The notes: generated by a model not told the origin, from the sequence alone. A stretch of 64,000 nt of DNA from Reyranella massiliensis 521 (GCF_000312425.1 NZ_HE997181.1:5317788-5381787); one strand, 5' to 3'; shown: positions 1-7,816, counted from the first letter of the stretch. Numbers and translations are program-made.

Positions 1-85
1 GATGTCCGGGGAACAGCGCCGAGGCAAAGGCGACACCGGCGAGGCCGGAAAGTTTCAGGAATGCGCGACGATCTTGCGGCTGCAT
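1..85 (-). CDS. Tat-exported protein, N-terminal fragment (runs off left edge)
   Basis: The reverse strand opens at an ATG at 85 and stays open to the edge, giving 28 residues that begin MQPQDRRAFLKLSG and continue with a hydrophobic AGVAFASALF stretch. The RRxFLK motif followed by a short hydrophobic helix is a textbook twin-arginine signal peptide, so the product is exported folded, usually with a cofactor. The mature domain lies outside the window and cannot be named. A GGAGG-like sequence precedes the start. The gene diverges from an ECF sigma factor gene and has its own promoter-like copy of the same motif, so it may be a target of that sigma factor (inference). Confidence 0.75.
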   Translation of the reverse strand, partial: MQPQDRRAFLKLSGLAGVAFASALFPGH

Positions 86-130
86 GGAGGACCTCCCGGC
101 TCGGCTGGATCTCGAAGGGCCATACCCGAC

Positions 131-158
131 CTACCGGACGGGGAGGGGCGCTATTCCC
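131..158 (-). promoter_or_regulatory. Candidate ECF-type promoter, leftward
   Basis: Reading leftward, GGGAATA (158-152) is followed after exactly 16 nt by GGTAG (135-131). The rightward promoter candidate has the same GGGAATA-N16-GGTA layout, and both copies read CCGGTA at the second element. The first elements of the two meet in a perfect 14-bp palindrome, ATTCCCGCGGGAAT (153-166). The -35/-10 reading is inference; the matching spacing on both strands is directly visible. Confidence 0.5.
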
Positions 159-160
159 GC

Positions 161-189
161 GGGAATAAAATCGACGGTACGCCGGTATT
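161..189 (+). promoter_or_regulatory. Candidate ECF-type promoter, rightward (sigma factor autoregulation)
   Basis: GGGAATA (161-167), 16 nt, then GGTATT (184-189). It lies 8 nt upstream of the first possible start codon of the ECF sigma gene, so transcription from it would give an mRNA with almost no leader. ECF sigma factors commonly transcribe their own operon, and a GGAAT-like -35 is usual for the class. The second element is not a consensus I can match to a named ECF group. Confidence 0.5.
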
Positions 190-197
190 GATGTCCT

Positions 198-737
198 ATG
201 GGTCGCATGTCGGAGGCGCCGAAACCGGACGGCAAAGCCCTGGAGCGGTTCCGCATCGTCATGCTGCCGCATCTCGATGCTGCCTACGGCTTTGCGCGCT
301 GGCTGACACGCGATCCGGTCGAGGCGCAGGACGTGGCGCAGGAAGCGATGCTGCGGGCGCTGCGCTACTTCCACGCCTTTCGCGGCGAGGAGGCGCGGCC
401 CTGGCTGCTGCGCATCGTACGCAACACCTGGAGCGACATGCGGCTCGCCCGTCGCGGCGAGAGAGTGCCGCTCGATGAAGCCGAGAGCGTCGTCGATGCC
501 GGCCCTGATCCCGAGCAAAGCGCGCTGGCCGGTGATCGGCGGCGTCAGATCGCGGCGGCGCTGGCGGCGCTGCCCGAGGAGTCACGTGAAGTGCTGGTAC
601 TGCGCGAGATCGAGGAGCTTTCCTACAAGCACATCGCTGCGATCCTCGATCTGCCGATCGGCACGATCATGTCGCGCCTGTCGCGGGCGCGCGAAAAGCT
701 GGCCGTCGAACTCGGCGGCCGGTTGGGAAAGGAGTGA
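198..737 (+). CDS. ECF (extracytoplasmic function) RNA polymerase sigma factor
   Basis: The 179-residue product has the two-domain ECF architecture. Region 2 lies at about residues 20-85 (DAAYGFARWLTRDPVEAQDVAQE, then the PWLLRIVRN core-binding/-10 helix). Region 4 lies at about 115-170 (LPEESREVLVLREIEELSYKHIA with helix-turn-helix LPIGTIMSRLSRAREKL). It should direct RNA polymerase to a small stress regulon. There is no clear Shine-Dalgarno before ATG 198 or before the in-frame ATG at 207 (MSEAPKPD); with a promoter ending at 189, leaderless initiation is plausible. The anti-sigma gene follows immediately, so the pair is probably co-transcribed. The inducing signal cannot be read from sequence. 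Confidence 0.93.
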   Translation: MGRMSEAPKPDGKALERFRIVMLPHLDAAYGFARWLTRDPVEAQDVAQEAMLRALRYFHAFRGEEARPWLLRIVRNTWSDMRLARRGERVPLDEAESVVDAGPDPEQSALAGDRRRQIAAALAALPEESREVLVLREIEELSYKHIAAILDLPIGTIMSRLSRAREKLAVELGGRLGKE

Positions 738-739
738 CC

Positions 740-1507
740 ATGGATTGCCCGACCTGCGAGGCGATGGTCGAATCCTACCTGGATGGCGAACTGCCGGCCG
801 GCGAGAGCGCGCGTTTCGAGGCGGCGCTTGCGGAGTGCCCGGAGTGTCGTGCCAAACTCGAACGCCTTCAAACGCAGCGGGCGCTGATCCGCGACCTGCC
901 GACGGCCCGCGCACCGGACCTGCTGCGCGCCCGCATCGAGCGCGAACTCCGCGTCGATACGCCGGTCCCGGTCCCCGTTCCGGTTCCGCGCGTCTGGCCG
1001 CGCCGCATGGCGCTCGCGGCCAGCCTTCTGCTGGCGGTGGGCGTGGGCTGGATGGGCGGCCGGTTCATCGGGCGGGAAGGCAGTCGAGAGACCGACGAAC
1101 TGATCGCCGGCTATCTTCGCGTCGGCCTGGGCGATCGCCCGGTCGAGGTTGCCTCGTCGGATCAGCACACGGTGAAGCCGTGGTTTGCCGGCCGCATCGA
1201 CTATGCGCCGCCAGTCTACGACCTTACAGCATCGGGCTTTCCACTGCTGGGCGGCAGAGTCGACGTTCTGGGCGGTCGCCGGATCGCCGTGCTGGTCTAT
1301 CGCCGCAACCAGCATCGTGTGGCGCTGTCTTTGTGGCCGGCCTCGACGCCGGGCGACGCTGCGCCCCAGATCGGCGAGCGCGATGGCTTTGCCATCGCCC
1401 GCTGGCGCCATGCCGGCTTCGAGATGCGCGCCGTGGCCGATCTCGCGCCGAAGGATATGAGTCTGTTCGCATCGGCCGTCGATCAGGCGATCGACGGCGG
1501 CCGGTAG
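740..1507 (+). CDS. Membrane-anchored anti-sigma factor with zinc-finger-like N-terminus
   Basis: The 255-residue protein starts MDCPTCEAMVESYLDGELP. Cys3/Cys6 and Cys33/Cys36 frame a short helical domain typical of zf-HC2 anti-sigma factors that hold an ECF sigma inactive. A Pro-Val repeat (residues 75-83) links this domain to one membrane helix at about 90-107, followed by a periplasmic domain of some 150 residues with no motif I recognise. ATG 740 was chosen because GGAAAGGAG lies 6-14 nt upstream; a GTG at 734 is the alternative. It directly follows the sigma gene stop codon, so translational coupling is expected. It converges with leuB, with only 4 nt between stop codons. Confidence 0.88.
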   Translation: MDCPTCEAMVESYLDGELPAGESARFEAALAECPECRAKLERLQTQRALIRDLPTARAPDLLRARIERELRVDTPVPVPVPVPRVWPRRMALAASLLLAVGVGWMGGRFIGREGSRETDELIAGYLRVGLGDRPVEVASSDQHTVKPWFAGRIDYAPPVYDLTASGFPLLGGRVDVLGGRRIAVLVYRRNQHRVALSLWPASTPGDAAPQIGERDGFAIARWRHAGFEMRAVADLAPKDMSLFASAVDQAIDGGR

Positions 1508-1511
1508 GCCT

Positions 1512-2630
1512 TTAGGCCAGCCGGTCGAGTTCCTTGATGATCGCGTCGCCCATTTCCTGGGTGCCGACCTTCTTCACGCCGTCCGTGTTGCCCACGAGCA
1601 GGTCGCCGGTACGGTAGCCTGCGGCCAGCACGTTCTCGATCGCCTTCTCGACGAGGTCCGCATCCTTGTCGAGGTCGAACGAGTAGCGCAGCATCATGGC
1701 GTAGGAGAGCGCCTGTGCGATCGGATTGGCCAGGCCCTTGCCCGCGATGTCGGGGGCGCTGCCGTGGATCGGCTCGTACATTGCCTTGCGCCGGCCGGTC
1801 GCGTCGGCAGCGCCGAGCGAAGCCGACGGGAGAAGGCCCAGCGAGCCGGTCAGCATCGAGGCTTCGTCGGACAGGATGTCGCCGAACAGGTTGTCGGTCA
1901 CGATCACATCGAACTGGTTGGGCGAACGCAGGAGCTGCATGGCGAGCGCGTCGGCATACATGTGGCTCAACTGCACGTCGGCATACTTCTCCTTGTGCAG
2001 CTTGGTCGCTTCCTCGCGCCACAGCACGCCGGTGTGCATGACGTTGGCCTTCTCCGAAGAGCAGACCTTGTTGCTGCGCTTGCGCGCCAGCTCAAAGGCG
2101 ACGGCGCAGACGCGGCGGATCTCGCTCGAATTGTAGCGCTGGGTGTCGAAGGCTTCGAAGTCGCCGTTGGCGAGCTTGGTGCGGCCGCGCGGCTCGCCGA
2201 AATAGACGCCACTCGTCAGCTCGCGGATGATCATGATGTCGAGACCCTTGACGATCTCGGGCTTCAGCGAGCTGGCATCGACCAGCGGATCGAACACCTT
2301 GGCCGGGCGCAGGTTGGCGAAGAGGTCCATTTCCTTGCGCAGGCGCAGCAGGCCGCGCTCGGGCTTCTTGTCGAACTCGACATTGTCCCACTTCGGGCCG
2401 CCGACCGAGCCGAACAGCACGGCATCGGCCTCCAGCGCGGTCTTCATGGCGTCGTCGGTGAGCGGCACGCCGTGCTTGTCGAGGGCGGCGCCGCCGACCA
2501 GATCTTCCGTAATGTCGAAACCTACCGCGCGCTTCTTGCCCATCCAGGCGATGATCTTGCGGACTTCGTTCATCACCTCGGGGCCGATGCCATCACCGGG
2601 CAGCACGAGCAGATTGCGATTTGACGCCAT
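1512..2630 (-). CDS. leuB: 3-isopropylmalate dehydrogenase
   Basis: The 372-residue enzyme is an NAD-dependent decarboxylating dehydrogenase of the leucine pathway, converting 3-isopropylmalate to 2-oxoisocaproate in the cytoplasm. Visible marks are the N-terminal LLVLPGDGIGPEVM, the substrate region ERGLLRLRKEMDLFANLRP, the Mg-binding DNLFGDILSDEASMLTGSLG signature and the adenine-binding EPIHGSAPDIAGKGLANPIA. Length is normal for the family. It lies 43 nt downstream of leuD and is most likely co-transcribed with it. Start ATG at 2630 gives the family-typical N-terminus. Confidence 0.97.
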   Translation of the reverse strand: MASNRNLLVLPGDGIGPEVMNEVRKIIAWMGKKRAVGFDITEDLVGGAALDKHGVPLTDDAMKTALEADAVLFGSVGGPKWDNVEFDKKPERGLLRLRKEMDLFANLRPAKVFDPLVDASSLKPEIVKGLDIMIIRELTSGVYFGEPRGRTKLANGDFEAFDTQRYNSSEIRRVCAVAFELARKRSNKVCSSEKANVMHTGVLWREEATKLHKEKYADVQLSHMYADALAMQLLRSPNQFDVIVTDNLFGDILSDEASMLTGSLGLLPSASLGAADATGRRKAMYEPIHGSAPDIAGKGLANPIAQALSYAMMLRYSFDLDKDADLVEKAIENVLAAGYRTGDLLVGNTDGVKKVGTQEMGDAIIKELDRLA

Positions 2631-2673
2631 TGTCCTGTTTCTCTTTTCGTCGTGGTCGGAGGTGCGGCGCGAC

Positions 2674-3288
2674 TTAGGCGGCGCCGTGCAACCAGGGTTG
2701 GTCTTCGCGCTGACGGCGCTCGAAATCGTCGATCTCCGACTTCTTCTCCATCGTCAGTCCGATGTCGTCGAGGCCGTTCAGCAGGCAATGCTTGCGGAAG
2801 GCGTCGATCTCGAAGCGGACGGTGCCGCCGTCGGGACCCTTGATTTCCTGCTTCTCGAGATCGACCTCGATGACGGCGTTGGAGCCGCGGCTCGCATCGT
2901 CCATCAGCTTGGCGATGATCTCCTTGGAGACCTTGATCGGCAGGATGCCGTTCTTGAAGCAGTTGTTATAGAAAATGTCGGCGAAATCTTCGGAGATGAT
3001 GCAGCGGATGCCGAAGTCTAGCAGTGCCCAGGGCGCGTGCTCGCGGCTCGAGCCGCAGCCGAAATTCGGGCCGGCCACAAGAATCTTGGCGTTCTGGTAG
3101 GCCGGCTGGTCGAGGACGAAGTCCTTCTTCTGGCCGTCGGCCGTCCAGCGCATTTCGTAGAACAGCCCTTCCTTCAGGCCGGTGCGCTTGATGGTCTTCA
3201 GGAACTGCTTGGGAATGATCATGTCGGTGTCGACATTGACCATCGGCAGCGGCGCTGCCACGCCGCGCAGCGTCGTGAACTTTTCCAT
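2674..3288 (-). CDS. leuD: 3-isopropylmalate dehydratase small subunit
   Basis: The 204-residue protein is the swivelling small subunit that pairs with LeuC to isomerise 2- to 3-isopropylmalate. It opens MEKFTTLRGVAAPLPMVNVDTDMIIPKQFL and carries the conserved GPNFGCGSSREHAPWAL and ISEDFADIFYNNCFKNGILP blocks. The large-subunit gene leuC lies upstream in the same direction but is separated by two RDD genes and a terminator. The complex is therefore encoded by two transcription units here. A sigma-70-like promoter sits directly upstream. Confidence 0.97.
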   Translation of the reverse strand: MEKFTTLRGVAAPLPMVNVDTDMIIPKQFLKTIKRTGLKEGLFYEMRWTADGQKKDFVLDQPAYQNAKILVAGPNFGCGSSREHAPWALLDFGIRCIISEDFADIFYNNCFKNGILPIKVSKEIIAKLMDDASRGSNAVIEVDLEKQEIKGPDGGTVRFEIDAFRKHCLLNGLDDIGLTMEKKSEIDDFERRQREDQPWLHGAA

Positions 3289-3311
3289 GAGTTTCCCTCG
3301 CGAAAGGCCGG

Positions 3312-3340
3312 AATTAACGGTCTTTCGCCCGCTGGGTCAA
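3312..3340 (-). promoter_or_regulatory. Candidate sigma-70 promoter for leuD-leuB
   Basis: On the reverse strand TTGACC (3340-3335) is followed after 17 nt by TTAATT (3317-3312), about 24 nt upstream of the leuD ATG. An imperfect hairpin, CGAAAGGCCG with CGGTCTTTCG (3301-3327), overlaps the -10 region and ends just before the Shine-Dalgarno GAGGGA. No leader peptide or leucine-codon run is visible, so there is no evidence of classical attenuation. Confidence 0.45.
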
Positions 3341-3377
3341 GCGCTTGCGGGTCGCGGGCCGCGAACGCCCGGAAAGC

Positions 3378-3956
3378 TCAGATGCGGGTGACGATCGTTC
3401 CGGCCATCCGGTCGTGGATGCCCTGTTTGCGGCTCGAAAACGCGACCACCAGGCAGGCTACGATGGCCACCAGATAAACGAGGGAGGCGATACCGGTGCC
3501 GAGCAGGAGGGCCGCACCTGGAAGGTAGATCGGCCAGGCGCGCAGGCTTGCCTTGGCGAGATTCAGTCTCCCGCCCTCGACTGTCGAAACGCGAAGCCCC
3601 AGGGCCCGCTTTCCGAGGGTCGCCTGCGCGGTGGAACTCTCCTGGAAGGCGAAATAGGCCCAGCACAGGACCGCGGAGAAGACGATCTGCTGGACGGGGG
3701 CGGCCGCCTGCACGGTGGCCTGAATGTAATTGTAGAAGGCTTGGGTATTCTGGGCGCTGGGGAGAGCGGGGAGTGCCTTCGGCTCGACGGCGAAGTAGCC
3801 GAAGACCTGGGCGATGACGCCCAGGATGAGGCCGTCGACGATGGCGGCGGCCGTCCTGATCCAGAATCCCGCATAGTGGACCTGCAGGTCGACCGGCCGG
3901 GCGTCCCAGACTGGCGGCGGTGGCGCCGTGGGACCCGAATTCGGAACGCTTGCCAT
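3378..3956 (-). CDS. RDD-family integral membrane protein (copy 1)
   Basis: The 192-residue protein has a proline-rich N-terminus (MASVPNSGPTAPPPPVW), then the RDD-family core GFWIRTAAAIVDGLILGVIAQVFGYF, a second hydrophobic segment around residues 85-110 and a C-terminal pair ending KQGIHDRMAGTIVTRI. The Arg/Asp/Asp residues that name the family are present. The family's function is poorly defined; some members affect Na+/H+ exchange. It is a tandem paralogue of the next gene upstream, with a nearly identical N-terminal tail, and the pair sits between leuC and leuD. Confidence 0.85.
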   Translation of the reverse strand: MASVPNSGPTAPPPPVWDARPVDLQVHYAGFWIRTAAAIVDGLILGVIAQVFGYFAVEPKALPALPSAQNTQAFYNYIQATVQAAAPVQQIVFSAVLCWAYFAFQESSTAQATLGKRALGLRVSTVEGGRLNLAKASLRAWPIYLPGAALLLGTGIASLVYLVAIVACLVVAFSSRKQGIHDRMAGTIVTRI

Positions 3957-3978
3957 ATCGACCTTCAGGACGCGGTAC

Positions 3979-4479
3979 TTAGGGGTATTTGACGACCAGA
4001 GTCCCGGCGATCATGTCGTGCAGGCCGCGCTTGCGATCGGTGAAGGCGATCATCAGGAAGCCGATACACAGGATGATGGCCGACAGGATCTTGGCGAAGT
4101 AGCGGCCGGTGGCATTCAGGAAGCTGAGGCGCTGACCGCTGTTGGAGACCACCCGCAGGCCGAGCGCCATCTTGCCGAGCGTTGCGCCGCGTTCGGAGCT
4201 TTCCATGAGAGCGAAGTAGAGCCAGACGATAACCACCACGACTACAGAAAACATTGGATTGAAGTCGGCGGCATCCTCGGGATTCATATCGAAGATGTTC
4301 ACGCCCATGATCGCGGCAATGATGCCAATCACGATGTTAAGCAGGATGCTGTCGATGATGTAGGCTAGAAAACGCACCCAGAAGCCGCCATAGGCAACCT
4401 GGCCCTGTCCCGCGGGCTGGGCATTCCATACGGGTGGCGGCGGCGGTGCGGCAGGACCTGAGTCAGGAACGCTTGCCAT
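3979..4479 (-). CDS. RDD-family integral membrane protein (copy 2)
   Basis: The 166-residue protein starts MASVPDSGPAAPPPPPVWNAQ, almost the same tail as its neighbour, followed by the RDD core GGFWVRFLAYIIDSILLNIVIGIIAAIMG, the KMALGLRVV motif and a C-terminal hydrophobic hairpin ending GLHDMIAGTLVVKYP. ATG 4479 was chosen over longer upstream options because of the paralogous N-terminus and GGGGAG 7-12 nt before it. Only 22 nt separate it from copy 1, so they are probably co-transcribed and may form a heteromer (inference). Confidence 0.87.
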   Translation of the reverse strand: MASVPDSGPAAPPPPPVWNAQPAGQGQVAYGGFWVRFLAYIIDSILLNIVIGIIAAIMGVNIFDMNPEDAADFNPMFSVVVVVIVWLYFALMESSERGATLGKMALGLRVVSNSGQRLSFLNATGRYFAKILSAIILCIGFLMIAFTDRKRGLHDMIAGTLVVKYP

Positions 4480-4544
4480 GGCAGTCTCCCCTTGGTTTTG
4501 CGGCATCATCTTACCACAGCGAAGGAAGCGCTGCCCGTGAACAA

Positions 4545-4575
4545 AGAAAATGGGCGGTGCATCGCTGCACCGCCC
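4545..4575 (-). terminator. Rho-independent terminator after leuC
   Basis: On the reverse strand a perfect 10-bp stem (GGGCGGTGCA / TGCACCGCCC, 4575-4552) with a 4-nt loop is followed by ATTTTCTTTGTT. It lies 30 nt past the leuC stop codon and ends the ffh-to-leuC transcription unit before the RDD genes. Confidence 0.85.
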
Positions 4576-4604
4576 ACGAAATACTCTGTCTCCCGTTGCG
4601 CGAC

Positions 4605-6050
4605 TTACTGGAAGTCGCGGACGTCGGCGAGCGTGCCCCTGATCGCGGCGGCCGCGGCCATGGCCGGACTCACCAAATGGGTGCGGCCTCCGCGGCCCTG
4701 ACGGCCCTCGAAGTTGCGGTTCGAGGTCGAGGCGCAGCGCTGGCCGGGATCGAGACGGTCGGCGTTCATGGCGAGGCACATCGAGCAGCCCTGCAGGCGC
4801 CACTCGAAACCGGCCTCGATGAAGATCTTGTCGAGACCTTCCTTCTCGGCTTCGGCCTTCACCAGGCCCGAGCCCGGCACGACCATCGCCGAAACGTTCG
4901 AGGCGACCTTGCGGCCCTTGGCGATTGCCGCCGCGGCGCGTAGATCCTCGATGCGGCCGTTGGTGCACGAGCCGATGAAGACGCGATCGATCGGAACGTC
5001 GACCAGCTTCATGCCGGGCGTCAGGCCCATGTAGGCGAGCGAGCGGGCCCAGGCTTCGCGACGGTTTTCGTCCGGCGCATTAGCCGGGTCCGGCACCACG
5101 TCGGTGATCGGCAGCGCGTCCTGCGGGCTGGTGCCCCAGGTCACCATCGGCGGAATGTCCGCGGCGTTGAGGTCGAGCTGCATGTCGAAGTGCGCACCCT
5201 TGTCGCTCGGCAGGCGACGCCACTGGCTGAGAGCCAGATCCCAGGCGCCGCCCTTGGGCGAGAAGGGCCGGCCGGCGAGATACTTGAAGGTCGTATCGTC
5301 CGGCGCGATCAGGCCGGCACGAGCGCCAGCTTCGATCGACATGTTGCAGACCGTCATGCGGCCTTCCATCGTCATCTCGCGGATGGCGCGGCCGGCATAT
5401 TCGATCACGTAGCCGGTGCCGCCGGCCGTGCCGAGCTTGCCGATAATGGCGAGGATCACGTCCTTCGGCGTGACGCCCAGCGGCAGGCTGCCCTCGACCG
5501 ACACGCGCATGTTCTTGGCCGGCTTCTGGATCAGCGTCTGCGTCGCCAGCACATGCTCGACCTCGGACGTACCGATGCCGAACGCCAGCGCGCCGAAGGC
5601 CCCGTGCGTAGAGGTATGGCTGTCGCCGCACACGATCGTCATGCCGGGCAGGGTCAGGCCCTGCTCCGGACCGATCACATGCACGATGCCGCGACGGGCA
5701 TCGTTCAGGCCGAAGTAGGGCACATGGAACTCGGCGACGTTCTTCTCGAGCGTCTCGACCTGGATGCGCGACTCCTCGTCTTCGATGCCCTGGCTGAAGT
5801 CGGTGGTCGGCGTGTTGTGGTCGGCCACGGCGATGGTGGCGTCGGGCCGGCGGACGGGACGGCCGGCCATGCGCAGGCCCTCGAAGGCCTGCGGGCTCGT
5901 CACCTCGTGCACGAGGTGACGGTCGATATAGATCACGCAGGTGCCGTCGTCCTGACGATCGACGACATGGGCATCCCAGATCTTCTCGAAAAGAGTGCGC
6001 GGCTTGGGGGGCTCAACAGGCGGCGTAGCCGCCTTCTTGCGGGACGCCAT
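4605..6050 (-). CDS. leuC: 3-isopropylmalate dehydratase large subunit
   Basis: The 481-residue aconitase-family subunit binds the [4Fe-4S] cluster. The cluster cysteines are visible in FIGSCTNGR (about residue 350) and in GCSMCLAMN (about 415-418). Other family blocks include TLFEKIWDAHVV at the N-terminus, DHNTPTTD and VCGDSHTSTHGAFGALAFGIGTSEVEHVLATQ. The N-terminus is extended by about 17 residues (MASRKKAATPPVEPPKP) relative to the usual start. The gene begins 7 nt after the rplS stop codon, so it is transcribed with the ribosomal/tRNA-modification operon rather than with leuD-leuB. Confidence 0.97.
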   Translation of the reverse strand: MASRKKAATPPVEPPKPRTLFEKIWDAHVVDRQDDGTCVIYIDRHLVHEVTSPQAFEGLRMAGRPVRRPDATIAVADHNTPTTDFSQGIEDEESRIQVETLEKNVAEFHVPYFGLNDARRGIVHVIGPEQGLTLPGMTIVCGDSHTSTHGAFGALAFGIGTSEVEHVLATQTLIQKPAKNMRVSVEGSLPLGVTPKDVILAIIGKLGTAGGTGYVIEYAGRAIREMTMEGRMTVCNMSIEAGARAGLIAPDDTTFKYLAGRPFSPKGGAWDLALSQWRRLPSDKGAHFDMQLDLNAADIPPMVTWGTSPQDALPITDVVPDPANAPDENRREAWARSLAYMGLTPGMKLVDVPIDRVFIGSCTNGRIEDLRAAAAIAKGRKVASNVSAMVVPGSGLVKAEAEKEGLDKIFIEAGFEWRLQGCSMCLAMNADRLDPGQRCASTSNRNFEGRQGRGGRTHLVSPAMAAAAAIRGTLADVRDFQ

Positions 6051-6057
6051 GGTGCAC

Positions 6058-6534
6058 CTACCTCTTGCCGCCGCCCTTGGCGGCGCGGACGTTCTTCTCT
6101 TCCTTGGGCTTTTCCTTCTTGAGCTTCTCGCGGCGCGGCGTCTTCAGCTCGGCCAGCTCGCGCTGGGCCTCGACGTCTTCGGCGATGCGGCTGGCCTTGC
6201 CGCGCAGATCGCGCAGGTAGTAGAGCTTGGCGCGGCGCACGATGCCCTTGCGGACGACTTCGATTTCCCAGATGCCCGGGCTGTAGAGCGGGAACACGCG
6301 CTCCACGCCTTCGCCGAAGCTGATCTTCCGCACGGTGAACGAGGAGTTGATCCCGTCGTTCTTGCGGCCGATGCACAGGCCTTCGTAGACCTGAATGCGC
6401 TCGCGGTTACCTTCCTGCACCTTCACGTGCACCTTGAGGGTGTCGCCCGGCTCGAAGCGCGGCACCGGCCGTTCGGCGATCACCTTTTCCATCTGGGCCT
6501 GGCCCAGCGTATCGAGAATGTTCATCGCATCCAT
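6058..6534 (-). CDS. rplS: 50S ribosomal protein L19
   Basis: The 158-residue product matches bacterial L19 throughout its first 115 residues: PRFEPGDTLKVHVKVQEGNRERIQ, the FEG-like YEGLCIGRKN segment, GVERVFPLYSP and the RRAKLYYLRDLRGKASRI signature. A lysine-rich tail of about 40 residues, common in alphaproteobacterial L19, follows. L19 lies at the 30S-50S interface. It is the fourth gene of the rpsP-rimM-trmD-rplS cluster, 7 nt after trmD. Confidence 0.97.
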   Translation of the reverse strand: MDAMNILDTLGQAQMEKVIAERPVPRFEPGDTLKVHVKVQEGNRERIQVYEGLCIGRKNDGINSSFTVRKISFGEGVERVFPLYSPGIWEIEVVRKGIVRRAKLYYLRDLRGKASRIAEDVEAQRELAELKTPRREKLKKEKPKEEKNVRAAKGGGKR

Positions 6535-6541
6535 CCTTTCG

Positions 6542-7261
6542 TCACTTCTCTTCGTTTCCCGCCGCGGTCCGGCGCGCTGCCCATAGATCGGGCCGGCGCC
6601 GCCGCGTGATCTCTTCCCGCTGCTTCATCCGCCAGTCGGCGACCTTGCCGTGGTGCCCCGAGACCAGAACCTCCGGCACGCGCCGTTCGGTTCCATCGGG
6701 CCCCGCCCAGGTCGCGGGCCGGGTGTAGTGCGGGTACTCCAACAATCCGTCCTCGAAACTCTCCTCGCTCGCCGAGTCCGGCGCGCCCATCACCCCGGGC
6801 AGCAGCCGCACGCAGCAATCCATCACCGCCATGGCCGCGATCTCGCCGCCCGAAAGCACGAAATCCCCGACCGAAATCTCCTCCAGCGCATGAGCCTCGA
6901 TGACGCGTTCGTCCACGCCCTCGAATCTCCCGCACACCATCAACACGCCCGGCCCCGCCGCCAGCTTCCGCCCGCGCGCCTGACTGAACGGCGCGCCTCT
7001 TGGCGAAAGCAGGATCTTCGGCACTCCCGGCTCGGCGACCGCCTCGATCGCCGCCGACAGCACGTCCGGTTTCATCACCATGCCGGCGCCGCCCCCGAAG
7101 GGCGCATCGTCGACCGTGCCGTGGCGATCCTTGGCGAACCGCCGGATATCGACCGCTTGCAACGACCATACGCCTTCCTTCAGTGCCCGTCCGGCCAGGC
7201 TCTCGCCCAATGGCCCCGGGAACATCTCCGGAAAGAGCGTCAGCGCCGTTGCGCGCCACAC
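6542..7261 (-). CDS. trmD: tRNA (guanine-N1)-methyltransferase
   Basis: TrmD uses S-adenosylmethionine to methylate G37 next to the anticodon of Leu, Pro and Arg tRNAs and so prevents frameshifting. The 239-residue protein shows MWRATALTLFPEMFPGPLG, the DRHGTVDDAPFGGGAGMVMKPDV loop, the SAM-binding trefoil-knot segments VCGRFEGVDERVIE and ISVGDFVLSGGE, and the C-terminal tRNA-binding YTRPATWAG..VPEVLVSGHHGKV. It starts 6 nt after rimM. Confidence 0.97.
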   Translation of the reverse strand: MWRATALTLFPEMFPGPLGESLAGRALKEGVWSLQAVDIRRFAKDRHGTVDDAPFGGGAGMVMKPDVLSAAIEAVAEPGVPKILLSPRGAPFSQARGRKLAAGPGVLMVCGRFEGVDERVIEAHALEEISVGDFVLSGGEIAAMAVMDCCVRLLPGVMGAPDSASEESFEDGLLEYPHYTRPATWAGPDGTERRVPEVLVSGHHGKVADWRMKQREEITRRRRPDLWAARRTAAGNEEK

Positions 7262-7267
7262 GTTGCC

Positions 7268-7801
7268 TTACGCCTCCTTCGTTGACCCGCCCGGCAGCAC
7301 TCCCGCCGGTGGATCGACCACAATCTTGCCGCCCGGGACGTCGATCTCGGGCACCGCCTCGTCGGTGAAGGGCAGCATCACCGATTGCCTCGATGCGCTG
7401 CCTCCCGACACTTCCATCGTCAGCCCGGCGCCGAAATCGTGGAAGGCCATGACCTTCCCCCAATCCCGGCCGTCCCGGCCGACCGCGGCGAGACCGATCA
7501 GGTCCGCCTCGTACCACTCCCGCTCGCCCGTCGCCGGCAGCCGCTCGCGCTCCACATAGAGCCGCAAACCCCGCACTGCCTCGGCCGCCGTTCGATCGGC
7601 TACGCCCTCGATCCGGGCGAGCACCGCGCCTTTGACGGCGCTGAGAGCCTCGACCCGGTACCGCTTCTTCCCCGTCTCGTCCGACAGCTCGCCATAGGAG
7701 GCGATGGCCATCGGGTCCTCGGTGAAGCTCCTGATGCGCACCAGGCCGCGTACACCGTGTGGTGCCGCGACGACGCCCAGCAGGACGCGCCCCTCACTCA
7801 T
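7268..7801 (-). CDS. rimM: Ribosome maturation factor RimM
   Basis: RimM binds S19 and assists maturation of the 30S head. The 177-residue protein has the N-terminal beta-barrel opening LLGVVAAPHGVRGLVRIRSFTEDP and the C-terminal PRC-barrel region EREWYEADLIGLAA..DWGKVMAFHDFGAG..LPFTDEAVPEIDVPGGKIVVDPP. Position between rpsP and trmD is the standard bacterial order. It starts 15 nt downstream of rpsP. Confidence 0.96.
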   Translation of the reverse strand: MSEGRVLLGVVAAPHGVRGLVRIRSFTEDPMAIASYGELSDETGKKRYRVEALSAVKGAVLARIEGVADRTAAEAVRGLRLYVERERLPATGEREWYEADLIGLAAVGRDGRDWGKVMAFHDFGAGLTMEVSGGSASRQSVMLPFTDEAVPEIDVPGGKIVVDPPAGVLPGGSTKEA

Positions 7802-7816
7802 CGGAGCACGCGCTCA

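Noticed and set aside
2..478. Forward reading frame overlapping the start of the sigma factor gene
   Set aside because: It runs through the divergent promoter region and in another frame through the sigma gene; the translation is low-complexity and unlike any protein.
961..990. Proline-valine coding repeat in the anti-sigma gene as a DNA repeat element
   Set aside because: It is a short low-complexity linker encoded in one gene and has no sign of being a genomic repeat.
3301..3327. Hairpin upstream of leuD as a leucine attenuator
   Set aside because: No leader peptide, no leucine codon run and no T-tract follow it; it overlaps the likely -10 region.
5190..6122. Reading frame of 310 codons antisense to leuC
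   Set aside because: Complement of a highly conserved gene, without start signals or recognisable domains.
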